A DNA stretch of 6,273 nt from contig JACQPF010000237.1 in the NCBI GenBank assembly GCA_016207625.1, forward strand, positions 1-6,273. Reading direction: 5' to 3'. Below are positions 1-5,790 of this stretch, piece after piece (the first letter of the stretch is position 1; every line of letters starts with the position of its first letter). Under the pieces are notes generated by a model. The model worked only from the letters and a program-made list of their open reading frames with translations. It was not told the origin of the DNA and searched no databases. A program made the position numbers and the translations under genes. This stretch comes from Elusimicrobiota bacterium. Lineage in GTDB: Bacteria; Elusimicrobiota; Elusimicrobia; FEN-1173.

Positions 1-3
1 GCG

Positions 4-1197
4 GTGTCGATCGTGGCGGCTCCGCTGGCGACCTTAACGTTCGACTTGCGCGGGAGGCCCATCGGCGTTTACCAAAACCATTTGTACTACGCCCGGGGCT
101 TCGACGGCCGCACCCTGGAGAAAAAATGGAAGCCCGAGGGGCGGCACATCCGTTCGCTTTCGCCGGAGGAGGCGGGCGGGCTGTATTCGGGCGTGGTTGA
201 GATGCTGAAATCGTGCCGCGAACGGGTGCCCGACCTGCTGCGATCCCAAAACCTTCAGATCATCGACGAAGGCCGCAACGTCGCGCCTTCCGGGCGGAAA
301 GCCCGGCGGATCCTGGATTCCCTGATTTCCTACGACGCGTCCTCGCTTATTTCCGACGAGGCGCGCTTCCGGGACGTGTACAAACCGATCGGCGTCCTGC
401 CGCCGGACCAATACCTTTCGCTGGTCGTCCAACTCACCGAAGGCTGCGCCTGGAACCGCTGCACGTTCTGCACCCTCTACGCCGCCACCCCCGCCCGCGT
501 GAAAACCCGGCGTGAAATTTCGGCGCACGTCAAAGACATCAAGAAATTTTTCGGGAAGTCCCTCCGCTCGCGCTGTTCCATTTTCCTGGGAGACGCCAAC
601 GCGTTTCAGGCGTCCCACGACCTTTTGCTGTGGACGTGCCGGACCGTGTCCAGGCATTTTCCCGAATTGGCCTCGCCGCAGGAGGACGGGGTGGGCGGCA
701 TTTACGCCTTCGGGGAGGCGCTTCGCCTTTTGAAATGGAGCCCGGAGGAATTGGCCCGCTTGAAGGACGCCGGAATGCGGCGGATTTACGTCGGCGTGGA
801 GACGGGAGCCGACCCCTTGCGCCGCTGGGTGCGGAAATTGGGAACGGCGCGGCAGGCGGCCCAGGCGGTGGAAAACATCAAAGCGGCGGGGCTGAACGCC
901 GGGATCATCATCCTCCTGGGATTGGGCGGACAGGAAAACAGCGCCTTGCACGTGGAAGGAACGAAAGCCTTTTTGGACGGACTGCCTTTCGACCGCCGGG
1001 ACCTGGTGTATTTCTCGCCCTTTCAGGAAGAGCACGCCTCGGAATACGGCCGGAGGATGCTCGAGAAAAAGTGGACGCCCGTGACGGAGGAAGGCTGCCG
1101 GAAGCAGATGGAGGAGATGCGGGCCGTCTTCGCGAAAAGACCTCCCGAAGACCGGCCCCAGACGGCGATTTATGATATTCGGGAATTTTTGTACTAA
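4..1197 (+). CDS. Radical SAM protein of unknown substrate (possibly 5'-partial)
   Basis: Predicted radical S-adenosylmethionine enzyme; the substrate is not recognisable. Seen: the [4Fe-4S] motif is C148-X4-C153-X2-C156 (TEGCAWNRCTFC), one residue longer in the first gap than canonical CX3CX2C. Further (beta/alpha) barrel motifs follow: LGDANAF around residues 195-201, RIYVGVETGAD at 260-270 with E266 as a likely SAM-ribose ligand, and LLGLGGQE at 304-311. These match the Elp3/MiaB/NifB-like core. The roughly 125 residues before the barrel are not a domain I recognise; no cobalamin-binding motif or C-terminal auxiliary cluster is visible. The start is a GTG at base 4, but the frame stays open to base 1 and any ribosome-binding site lies outside the window, so the true start may be upstream. 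The gene converges with the 2-hydroxyacid dehydrogenase gene and their stop codons overlap. Family call is confident; function unknown. Confidence 0.88.
   Translation: MSIVAAPLATLTFDLRGRPIGVYQNHLYYARGFDGRTLEKKWKPEGRHIRSLSPEEAGGLYSGVVEMLKSCRERVPDLLRSQNLQIIDEGRNVAPSGRKARRILDSLISYDASSLISDEARFRDVYKPIGVLPPDQYLSLVVQLTEGCAWNRCTFCTLYAATPARVKTRREISAHVKDIKKFFGKSLRSRCSIFLGDANAFQASHDLLLWTCRTVSRHFPELASPQEDGVGGIYAFGEALRLLKWSPEELARLKDAGMRRIYVGVETGADPLRRWVRKLGTARQAAQAVENIKAAGLNAGIIILLGLGGQENSALHVEGTKAFLDGLPFDRRDLVYFSPFQEEHASEYGRRMLEKKWTPVTEEGCRKQMEEMRAVFAKRPPEDRPQTAIYDIREFLY
1194..1197. other. Overlapping stop codons of convergent genes
   Basis: The bases CTAA carry TAA of the radical SAM gene on the plus strand (1195-1197) and TAG of the dehydrogenase gene on the minus strand (1194-1196). 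No hairpin followed by a T-run was seen within either flanking gene end, so the two transcripts likely run into each other. Confidence 0.85.
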
Positions 1198-2201
1198 CTT
1201 TTAAGAACAACTACGTTTTCGGGGTGGCCTTCCGCGAACGCTTTGATGTTTTCGAGGGACGTTTCTAAAATCCTTATGAACGCTTCGTAGCTGTTGAAGG
1301 CGATGTGGGGCGTGATAACCACGTTCTCGCGGAAGAGCAGGATGTGGTTCTGCAGGAGCGTTTTCATTTTTTCCGCCGGGAAGTTGTCCGAAAGCACCTG
1401 CCTTTCCTCCTTGATGATCTCCTCCCCTTCCAAAACGTCCAAGCCCGCGCCGCCGATTTGGCCTGAGTCCAGGGCCTTCGTGAGGGCGTTCGTGTCCACC
1501 AGGCCGCCCCGGGCGGTGTTGATGAGAAGCGCGCCACGCTTCATCCCTTTGATTCGCTCTTCGTTGATGAAATGGTGGGTGGTGGGCAGATAGGGCATGT
1601 GCAGGGTGAGGATGTCCGATTCCCCCAGCAGCGTTTCCAACGACACATAGTTGAAGCCGAGCGCTTCGGCGATCAAGGCGTTGCGCGTCGTGTCGAAGGC
1701 CAGGATGCGCATGCCGAACCCCTGGGCCATGCGGATCACGTGCATGCCGATGCGGCCCGTGCCGATCACGCCGAGGGTTTTTCCCTTCAAATCGAATCCC
1801 TGCAGGCCCGTGAACGAAAAATCCCCCCGGATGGTCCGCACGTACGCCGGGTGCACCTTGCGCGAGAGCGCGAGGATGTGCGCGTAGGTGTGCTCGGCGA
1901 CGGTGTTCTCCCCGTAGTGAGGCACGTTGCTCACCTGGATTTTGCGCTTCCGGCAGGCGGCCATGTCGATGTGGTCGTAGCCCGTGGAGCGGGTGGCGAT
2001 GAAGCGAAGTTTTTTGGCGTTTTTCAGGACGTCGCGGTTGATTTTGGAATAGATGAAGACGGAGACGACCTCCGCGTCGCGGTAGGCGGAGGCGGGCGCC
2101 TTGTGGATTTCCTCCTCGAAAAACGTCGCCCCTTTGACCCATTTCTGCTCCCGCAAATATTCCTTTTCCTGAGAAGTCACCTCAAAAAAGGCGATCCGCA
2201 T
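1194..2201 (-). CDS. D-lactate dehydrogenase-like NAD-dependent 2-hydroxyacid dehydrogenase
   Basis: Cytosolic oxidoreductase of the D-isomer-specific 2-hydroxyacid dehydrogenase family, most like D-lactate dehydrogenases; expected reaction is pyruvate + NADH to D-lactate + NAD+, or the same on a related 2-oxoacid. Seen in 335 aa: split catalytic domain with GYDHID (74-79) and the NVPHYGENTVAEH stretch (92-104); Rossmann loop GTGRIG (147-152), with D170 ending the next strand, which favours NAD over NADP; NTARGGLVDT (228-237) with catalytic R231; DVLEGE (255-260) with catalytic E260; and TPH with catalytic H299. All three catalytic residues are present and the length is normal. The ATG at 2201 is chosen because GGAGGG lies just upstream; an in-frame TTG at 2213 lacks such a site. 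It is the last gene of the leftward operon, 13 nt after the desulfurase stop. Possible role: NADH reoxidation when respiration is blocked (inference). Exact substrate uncertain. Confidence 0.9.
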   Translation of the reverse strand: MRIAFFEVTSQEKEYLREQKWVKGATFFEEEIHKAPASAYRDAEVVSVFIYSKINRDVLKNAKKLRFIATRSTGYDHIDMAACRKRKIQVSNVPHYGENTVAEHTYAHILALSRKVHPAYVRTIRGDFSFTGLQGFDLKGKTLGVIGTGRIGMHVIRMAQGFGMRILAFDTTRNALIAEALGFNYVSLETLLGESDILTLHMPYLPTTHHFINEERIKGMKRGALLINTARGGLVDTNALTKALDSGQIGGAGLDVLEGEEIIKEERQVLSDNFPAEKMKTLLQNHILLFRENVVITPHIAFNSYEAFIRILETSLENIKAFAEGHPENVVVLKS

Positions 2202-2205
2202 GGAA

Positions 2206-2211
2206 CCCTCC
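2206..2211 (-). promoter_or_regulatory. Shine-Dalgarno site of the 2-hydroxyacid dehydrogenase gene
   Basis: On the minus strand GGAGGG sits 4 nt before the ATG at 2201, inside the 13-nt gap after the desulfurase stop codon. It selects this ATG over the in-frame TTG at 2213, which overlaps the site and would add four residues (MEGS). Confidence 0.75.
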
Positions 2212-2214
2212 AAG

Positions 2215-3369
2215 CTATGCCAATTTTTTCAATGCCGACAAGGCCCGATCGATATGCTGGTGCGTCGTGAAGGGGCCGAAGGAGAACCGGGCGGTTCCGA
2301 GAGGGAAGGTGCCGATGGCCCTGTGCGCCCAGGGCGCGCAGTGCAGGCCGGCCCTCACCATGAGCTTGGCGTCCTTCCAAAGCCGCTGCGCGGTTTCCAA
2401 AGGTTTTTGTCCGTCGATGACGAGAGAGACCACCGCCGCGCGGGACTCCGGCTTCACCGGCCCGAACCGGCGGACGGCGGGGATCCGGTCCAGCCCTTCA
2501 AAAAAATGGCGAAGCAGGCCCACCTCATGCCGGCGGATGTTTTCCACGCCTTTCCGGCGGATGAACTTCACGGCCTCGAGCCAGCCCGAAATGCCGAAGG
2601 CGTTGTGGCTGCCCGACTCAAAGCGGTCCGGAAGGAAATCCGGCTGAACTTCTTTCTCGGAAGCGCTCCCGGTGCCGCCTTCGCGCAAGGGGATCAAATC
2701 GAGGCCGGGGCGGATGTACAGGCCGCCCGTTCCCAGGGGGCCCAGCAGGGCCTTGTGCCCCGGGAAGGCCAAAAAATCCACGCGGGAGGCGCGCACGTCC
2801 ACGGGAACCGCCCCGACGGACTGGGCGGCGTCGACCAAAAAGAGGATCCCTTTTGAGCGGGCGAATTCCCCCACCGCTTTGATGGGTTGGATCACGCCCG
2901 TGACGTTGGAGGCGTGCAGGCAGCAGATGAGCCTCGTTTTGGGACGGAGGACGGTGTTGAGCTTTTCCACGATCACGCGGCCTTCGGCGTCCACGGGCAT
3001 GAGGTCGATCGCCACGCCCAACCGTGCTTTTAAGGCGTGCATAGGGCGCAGGACGGAATTGTGCTCGTAGGGCGAGATGAGGGCGCGGTCTCCCCGCTTC
3101 CACGGCAGCCCCTTGACGGCGAAGTTCAGACCGTCGGAGGCGTTCAATGTGAAGATGATCCGTTTGGGGTCCTCCGCATGGATGAGGCGGGCAAGCTCTT
3201 CGCGGCACTCCTGAAGGACACGGCCCGTGGCGACGGCGCGCGGATAGGCCCCCCGCCCGGCGCTGGCTCCCAAAGACCGGTGGAAATCGTCCAACCGGCG
3301 GAGCACGGCCTCGGGCTTGGGGAAAGACGTGGCGGCGTTGTCGAAATAGATTTCTTCCATCCGGTTCAT
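2215..3369 (-). CDS. Cysteine desulfurase family protein (group II, NifS/SufS-like, PLP-dependent)
   Basis: Fold-type I PLP enzyme expected to take sulfur (or selenium) from cysteine (or selenocysteine) and hold it as a persulfide for transfer, for example to Fe-S cluster assembly. Seen in 384 aa: N-terminal IYFDNAATSFPKP (7-19); YEHNS with H103, which stacks on PLP; D180 in LVDAAQS, pairing with the pyridine nitrogen; Schiff-base lysine K206 in FPGHKALLGPLGTGG; and catalytic C344 in RAGLHCAPWAH, followed by GTARFSFGPFTT. The HCAP context matches the 'cysteine desulfurase family protein' subgroup rather than housekeeping IscS. The ATG at 3369 is chosen because it forms ATGA with the stop of the Rrf2 gene, implying translational coupling; no good Shine-Dalgarno is seen. 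A start at 3360 (MEEIYFDN) is also possible. The sulfur acceptor is not in the window. Placement next to an Fe-S regulator recalls the iscR-iscS order. Confidence 0.92.
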   Translation of the reverse strand: MNRMEEIYFDNAATSFPKPEAVLRRLDDFHRSLGASAGRGAYPRAVATGRVLQECREELARLIHAEDPKRIIFTLNASDGLNFAVKGLPWKRGDRALISPYEHNSVLRPMHALKARLGVAIDLMPVDAEGRVIVEKLNTVLRPKTRLICCLHASNVTGVIQPIKAVGEFARSKGILFLVDAAQSVGAVPVDVRASRVDFLAFPGHKALLGPLGTGGLYIRPGLDLIPLREGGTGSASEKEVQPDFLPDRFESGSHNAFGISGWLEAVKFIRRKGVENIRRHEVGLLRHFFEGLDRIPAVRRFGPVKPESRAAVVSLVIDGQKPLETAQRLWKDAKLMVRAGLHCAPWAHRAIGTFPLGTARFSFGPFTTHQHIDRALSALKKLA

Positions 3370-3800
3370 CTTTTTCGAGCGAAGCTCTTCTTTAAGAAGA
3401 ACGTCTTCGCCATGTCTTTCAAGTTTTGGGTGGACAGCCGGTGCGCCAGATCGCGCTGGACCTCCAGCCAAAACGGCCGGAAAGGGCAGGCGTCTGACCG
3501 TCGGCACTTGTGCGCGGTCTCTTGGCACATCTGCAGGCAGACCTGCCCGTGCAGCGCGATGACCACGTCCTGCATGGAAATGTCCTGCGGAAGCCGGTGC
3601 AGCACGTACCCTCCGCGCAGGCCCCGGCGGTGGCCGAGGAGGCCCGCACGGACAAGCCGTTTCAGCAACGGGGACATGACCTTGGGCGGCACCTTCACCG
3701 CCTTGGCGATCCGGGCGGCGGGGAAGCTTTCCCCCAGGGGCTGGGCTGCCAGATAAAGCATGGCGTAGAGGCCGTGGTCGACGGCGCGGGGGAAGATCAC
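3366..3800 (-). CDS. Rrf2-family Fe-S transcriptional regulator, NsrR-like
   Basis: DNA-binding regulator of the Rrf2 family (144 aa), which includes IscR and NsrR. Seen: N-terminal PRAVDHGLYAMLYLAA (4-19), a winged helix-turn-helix over about 25-68 (IAKAVKVPPKVMSPLLKRL, then the RRGLRGGY wing), and a cysteine cluster with C92-X6-C99-X5-C105 plus an extra C88. Known: NsrR proteins bind a [4Fe-4S] cluster through three such cysteines and Asp8 of the partner subunit, and NO destroys it. D8 is present here in the same local context (VDHGL; E. coli NsrR has TDYGL). The residue three after the last cysteine, where IscR has its His ligand, is R108. This favours NO sensing over IscR-type function. 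The GTG start forms GTGA with the nrfA stop, and its own stop forms ATGA with the next gene. It probably represses its own operon (inference). C88 could shift the ligand assignment. Confidence 0.9.
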   Translation of the reverse strand: MIFPRAVDHGLYAMLYLAAQPLGESFPAARIAKAVKVPPKVMSPLLKRLVRAGLLGHRRGLRGGYVLHRLPQDISMQDVVIALHGQVCLQMCQETAHKCRRSDACPFRPFWLEVQRDLAHRLSTQNLKDMAKTFFLKKSFARKR

Positions 3801-5233
3801 AGGGCCCTTTTCCGGTCGCGGAGGGCGACCTGCCCTTTCCGGGTGAAGTCGATGGAGTCCGCCAGGATCCGAGCCGCCTCTTGCGGGGCGTGGAAGCCTG
3901 TGGAATTTTCCGCCTCCACGAAGTCCAGGCGGAACTGGGCTTGCCGCTGGAAGGCCCGGGCGTCGGCCAGGTCCGCGTCCGAGGCGCCGCCGCTTTGCGC
4001 TTTCTGAATGTCGCCGATGAGGCTCACCAAGGCGTCCATGGCTTGGTTCCGGAGCTGGAAGGTCCTCGCCTGAATCAGCTCGACGCGCTCCTTCATTTCG
4101 GTTTCGGAGAACTTGTGGCAGGTTTGGCAGGCGCGGTTGATGTTGAGGAGAGGGCTCCGCACGTGGTGATCGCTGATCTTCATCGCGCCCTCGCGTTTAT
4201 AAGGCATATGGCAGTCCGCGCAGGAGACGCCGGACCGGGCGTGGATGCCCTGGTTCCACATCTCGAACTCAGGATGCTGTGCCTTCAGAACTTCGGCGCC
4301 CGTTTCCTTGTGCACCCAATCCTTAATTTTCTCTTCCTCGTAATAGGCCGCGATGTTGTCCACCTTCAGGCCCTTGTGCCAGGGATAGACCAAACGTTTT
4401 TCTTTTCCTTTGAAATAATATTCCACGTGGCATTGCCCGCAGACGAAGGCGCGCATTTCCTGCCGGGTGGCCAGCGCGTTGGGGTTGTAGGTTCCCTTCT
4501 TTCCTTCGCGGCGCCACCGCTCGATGGAGGGTAGGTGCGGCAACGGGTCGCTTGAGAGAGCCAGCGTGTGAATTCCTTCCAAGAAACCCGGGCGGGTGAC
4601 GCGAAGCTGCATGGTTTGCGGGTCGTGGCAATCGATGCAGGCGACGGGATGCGCGACGAGCTTCCGCGCTTCGGAATAGGGCATTTGGTTCATGGCTTCG
4701 AACCCCTTGATCAGGTCGCCGTTCCCGAGCTTTTTGTACGGAGCGTAGACGGACGCGTGGCAGTGCATGCAGGTGCCAGGCTGCTGGACGACGCGCTGAC
4801 GTTCCGTGTAGGTTTGGTCTTCCAGCATGTAGGCGTGGCCTCGCTCTTCCCGGAAGTCTTTCGCGAAGGCGTATCCCGACCAGATGGTTTTCAGGCGGGG
4901 GTCCTCCTCCAGCCGTGACTGGGCCACAACGGAGCGCGGGTCCACGTCGGTGGGGGTGCGCGGGACGGCCTCGCTGCCGCCGAATTTGGTGCGCACCTGG
5001 TCCACCGTCTGCCTGTAGCCGTCATACTGGAAGGGGAAATTTTTCTCCCAGAGGGCGGGGTCTTCCGTTTCGTCCGTCACTTGGACCACGCGGAAGAAGG
5101 GGTTGCGCGCTTCTTGCTTGCGCTCAAAAATGTTCACGAGCAGCGCCGTCACCCCGGCGCCCGTCAGCACCGCCACGACCGTCATCAGCACCAGCAATCG
5201 AACCTGCGGCAACTTAAATCTGTTTAAGTCCAT
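3797..5233 (-). CDS. nrfA: NrfA, ammonia-forming cytochrome c nitrite reductase (c552), CxxCH heme-1 type
   Basis: Catalytic subunit of respiratory nitrite ammonification: six-electron reduction of nitrite to ammonium, and also NO reduction, on the outer face of the cytoplasmic membrane. Seen in 478 aa: an uncleaved-looking membrane anchor (about 12-34) and five heme c motifs, CMHCH 155-159, CIDCH 199-203, CGQCH 265-269, CADCH 338-342 and CQTCH 369-373. Active-site features: R145 (by alignment with the NrfA Arg), Y272 in HVEYYF, and H320 in KAQHPEFE. E271, K317 and Q319 match the usual calcium-site ligands. DHHVRSPL (355-362) is typical of the family. Oddity: the first motif, which binds the catalytic heme, is CXXCH instead of the classical CXXCK, as in Campylobacter jejuni. 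The start at 5233 is supported by AGGAGG upstream. nrfH lies immediately upstream. No dedicated CXXCK maturation gene is visible, in keeping with the His-type motif. Confidence 0.96.
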   Translation of the reverse strand: MDLNRFKLPQVRLLVLMTVVAVLTGAGVTALLVNIFERKQEARNPFFRVVQVTDETEDPALWEKNFPFQYDGYRQTVDQVRTKFGGSEAVPRTPTDVDPRSVVAQSRLEEDPRLKTIWSGYAFAKDFREERGHAYMLEDQTYTERQRVVQQPGTCMHCHASVYAPYKKLGNGDLIKGFEAMNQMPYSEARKLVAHPVACIDCHDPQTMQLRVTRPGFLEGIHTLALSSDPLPHLPSIERWRREGKKGTYNPNALATRQEMRAFVCGQCHVEYYFKGKEKRLVYPWHKGLKVDNIAAYYEEEKIKDWVHKETGAEVLKAQHPEFEMWNQGIHARSGVSCADCHMPYKREGAMKISDHHVRSPLLNINRACQTCHKFSETEMKERVELIQARTFQLRNQAMDALVSLIGDIQKAQSGGASDADLADARAFQRQAQFRLDFVEAENSTGFHAPQEAARILADSIDFTRKGQVALRDRKRAL

Positions 5234-5242
5234 TTCCGATGT

Positions 5243-5248
5243 CCTCCT
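5243..5248 (-). promoter_or_regulatory. Shine-Dalgarno site of nrfA
   Basis: A full AGGAGG on the minus strand, 9 nt before the nrfA ATG at 5233, inside the short nrfH-nrfA gap. It is one of only two strong ribosome-binding sites seen in the operon; nrfH, the regulator and the desulfurase have weak or no such site. Confidence 0.8.
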
Positions 5249-5266
5249 ATCGCGATGTGATAAAAA

Positions 5267-5737
5267 TTATGGGTGCCCGACCGTGCCGTGACAGCCCACG
5301 CACGCCAATTTCTTGTCGCGCTCGTGGAGACCGTCCATGGCCTGGACGACGTCCCCGTGGCAGCGGCGGCAATTGCTTTCGGCGACCTTCCGGTTGCCGG
5401 GCGTGATCCGTATGTTGTCCGGGTAAAGGCCCGTCGTGAAATAAAACGAATGCCAAAAACCGTTCCGGGCCTTGACGTAATATTTCCCAAAGAAGTTGTG
5501 CGGCGTGTGGCAGTCGTTGCAGACGGCCTCCGCGTGGTGTGTGGACTTCACCCAGCCGTCGTATTGGGGGCGCATCACGTGGCAGTTCATGCAGACTTCC
5601 GGGTTGTTGCTGAGATAGGACGCCCCCTTGGCGTAGAAGAAAGTAAAAAAACCGATCCCCGCCGCCAAACCCGCGGCGAGGCCCAGAACGACATAAAGAG
5701 TTTCCAAGGGAGAGAAACGTTCGAAAAACGTCTTCAT
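5267..5737 (-). CDS. nrfH: NrfH, tetraheme membrane quinol dehydrogenase of the NrfHA complex
   Basis: Small subunit of cytochrome c nitrite reductase (NapC/NrfH family). It anchors NrfA to the membrane, oxidises menaquinol and passes electrons to NrfA. Seen in 156 aa: a single N-terminal membrane helix (about 12-34) followed by four heme motifs, CMNCH 49-53, CNDCH 73-77, CRRCH 123-127 and CVGCH 146-150. M55, two residues after H53, matches the unusual methionine ligand of heme 1 in Desulfovibrio vulgaris NrfH. The segment DNIRITPGNRKVAESNC is family-typical, as is the overall length. The ATG at 5737 starts directly at the membrane-anchor region. No Shine-Dalgarno is evident; an extended -10 element lies only about 12 nt upstream, so the leader may be very short. 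First gene of the leftward operon, 29 nt from the nrfA Shine-Dalgarno-bearing start region. Confidence 0.95.
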   Translation of the reverse strand: MKTFFERFSPLETLYVVLGLAAGLAAGIGFFTFFYAKGASYLSNNPEVCMNCHVMRPQYDGWVKSTHHAEAVCNDCHTPHNFFGKYYVKARNGFWHSFYFTTGLYPDNIRITPGNRKVAESNCRRCHGDVVQAMDGLHERDKKLACVGCHGTVGHP

Positions 5738-5742
5738 GAGAT

Positions 5743-5765
5743 AAGGTTCATGATATCAATTTCCC
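5743..5765. promoter_or_regulatory. Candidate operator for the operon (TGATATCA palindrome)
   Basis: Seen: a perfect 8-bp palindrome TGATATCA at 5751-5758, flanked symmetrically by GG at 5745-5746 and CC at 5763-5764. The left part, AAGGTTCAT (5743-5751), matches 7 of 9 bases of the E. coli NsrR half-site AAGATGYAT; the right half matches poorly. It overlaps the proposed nrfH -10 element and the -35 area of the thioesterase promoter, a natural place for the Rrf2 regulator to act. This is a candidate only. Confidence 0.27.
5750..5758 (-). promoter_or_regulatory. Possible extended -10 promoter for nrfHA operon
   Basis: On the minus strand TGATATCAT reads as an extended -10 (TG-N-TATCAT, five of six matches to TATAAT). 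No convincing -35 is seen at 17-18 bp. The expected transcription start, 6-8 nt downstream, leaves a leader of only about 5 nt before the nrfH ATG at 5737, in line with the absence of a Shine-Dalgarno. Confidence 0.4.
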
Positions 5766-5774
5766 CGGCCGAAG

Positions 5775-5783
5775 TGCTATAAT
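5775..5783 (+). promoter_or_regulatory. Extended -10 promoter of the acyl-CoA thioesterase gene
   Basis: TGCTATAAT is a perfect extended -10 (TG-N-TATAAT). The -35 position is weak, as is usual for extended -10 promoters. The ATG at 5791 begins 8 nt after the hexamer ends, where transcription itself should start, and the short stretch between is C-rich with no Shine-Dalgarno. The mRNA is therefore probably leaderless. Confidence 0.65.
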
Positions 5784-5790
5784 CCCCCCT

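Noticed and set aside
34..1035. Long open frame on the minus strand opposite the radical SAM gene
   Set aside because: Its translation has no recognisable motif and is Arg/Pro/Gly-rich; it is the shadow of a GC-rich gene with clear radical SAM motifs on the plus strand.
1572..2856. Plus-strand open frames opposite the dehydrogenase and desulfurase genes
   Set aside because: They are antisense to genes with complete catalytic motifs, have low-complexity translations and no ribosome-binding sites.
3370..3528. Extended 437-residue form of the cysteine desulfurase starting at 3528
   Set aside because: The extra 53 residues lie wholly inside the Rrf2 coding sequence and do not resemble the family, whose conserved N-terminus begins at IYFDNAAT.
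3037..4534. Plus-strand open frames opposite the Rrf2 gene and nrfA
   Set aside because: Composition shadows; the minus strand has five heme motifs and the Rrf2 signature in frame.
5734..5751. Five-codon leader ORF (MNLIS) on the minus strand whose TGA overlaps the nrfH ATG
   Set aside because: Its ATG lies within the proposed -10 element, so it would not be on the transcript; such a short frame can arise by chance. It would matter only if transcription starts further upstream.
5747..5760. Possible FNR/CRP site near TTGAT/ATCAA
   Set aside because: Only one half-site matches; the other half at the required spacing (GTTCA) does not.
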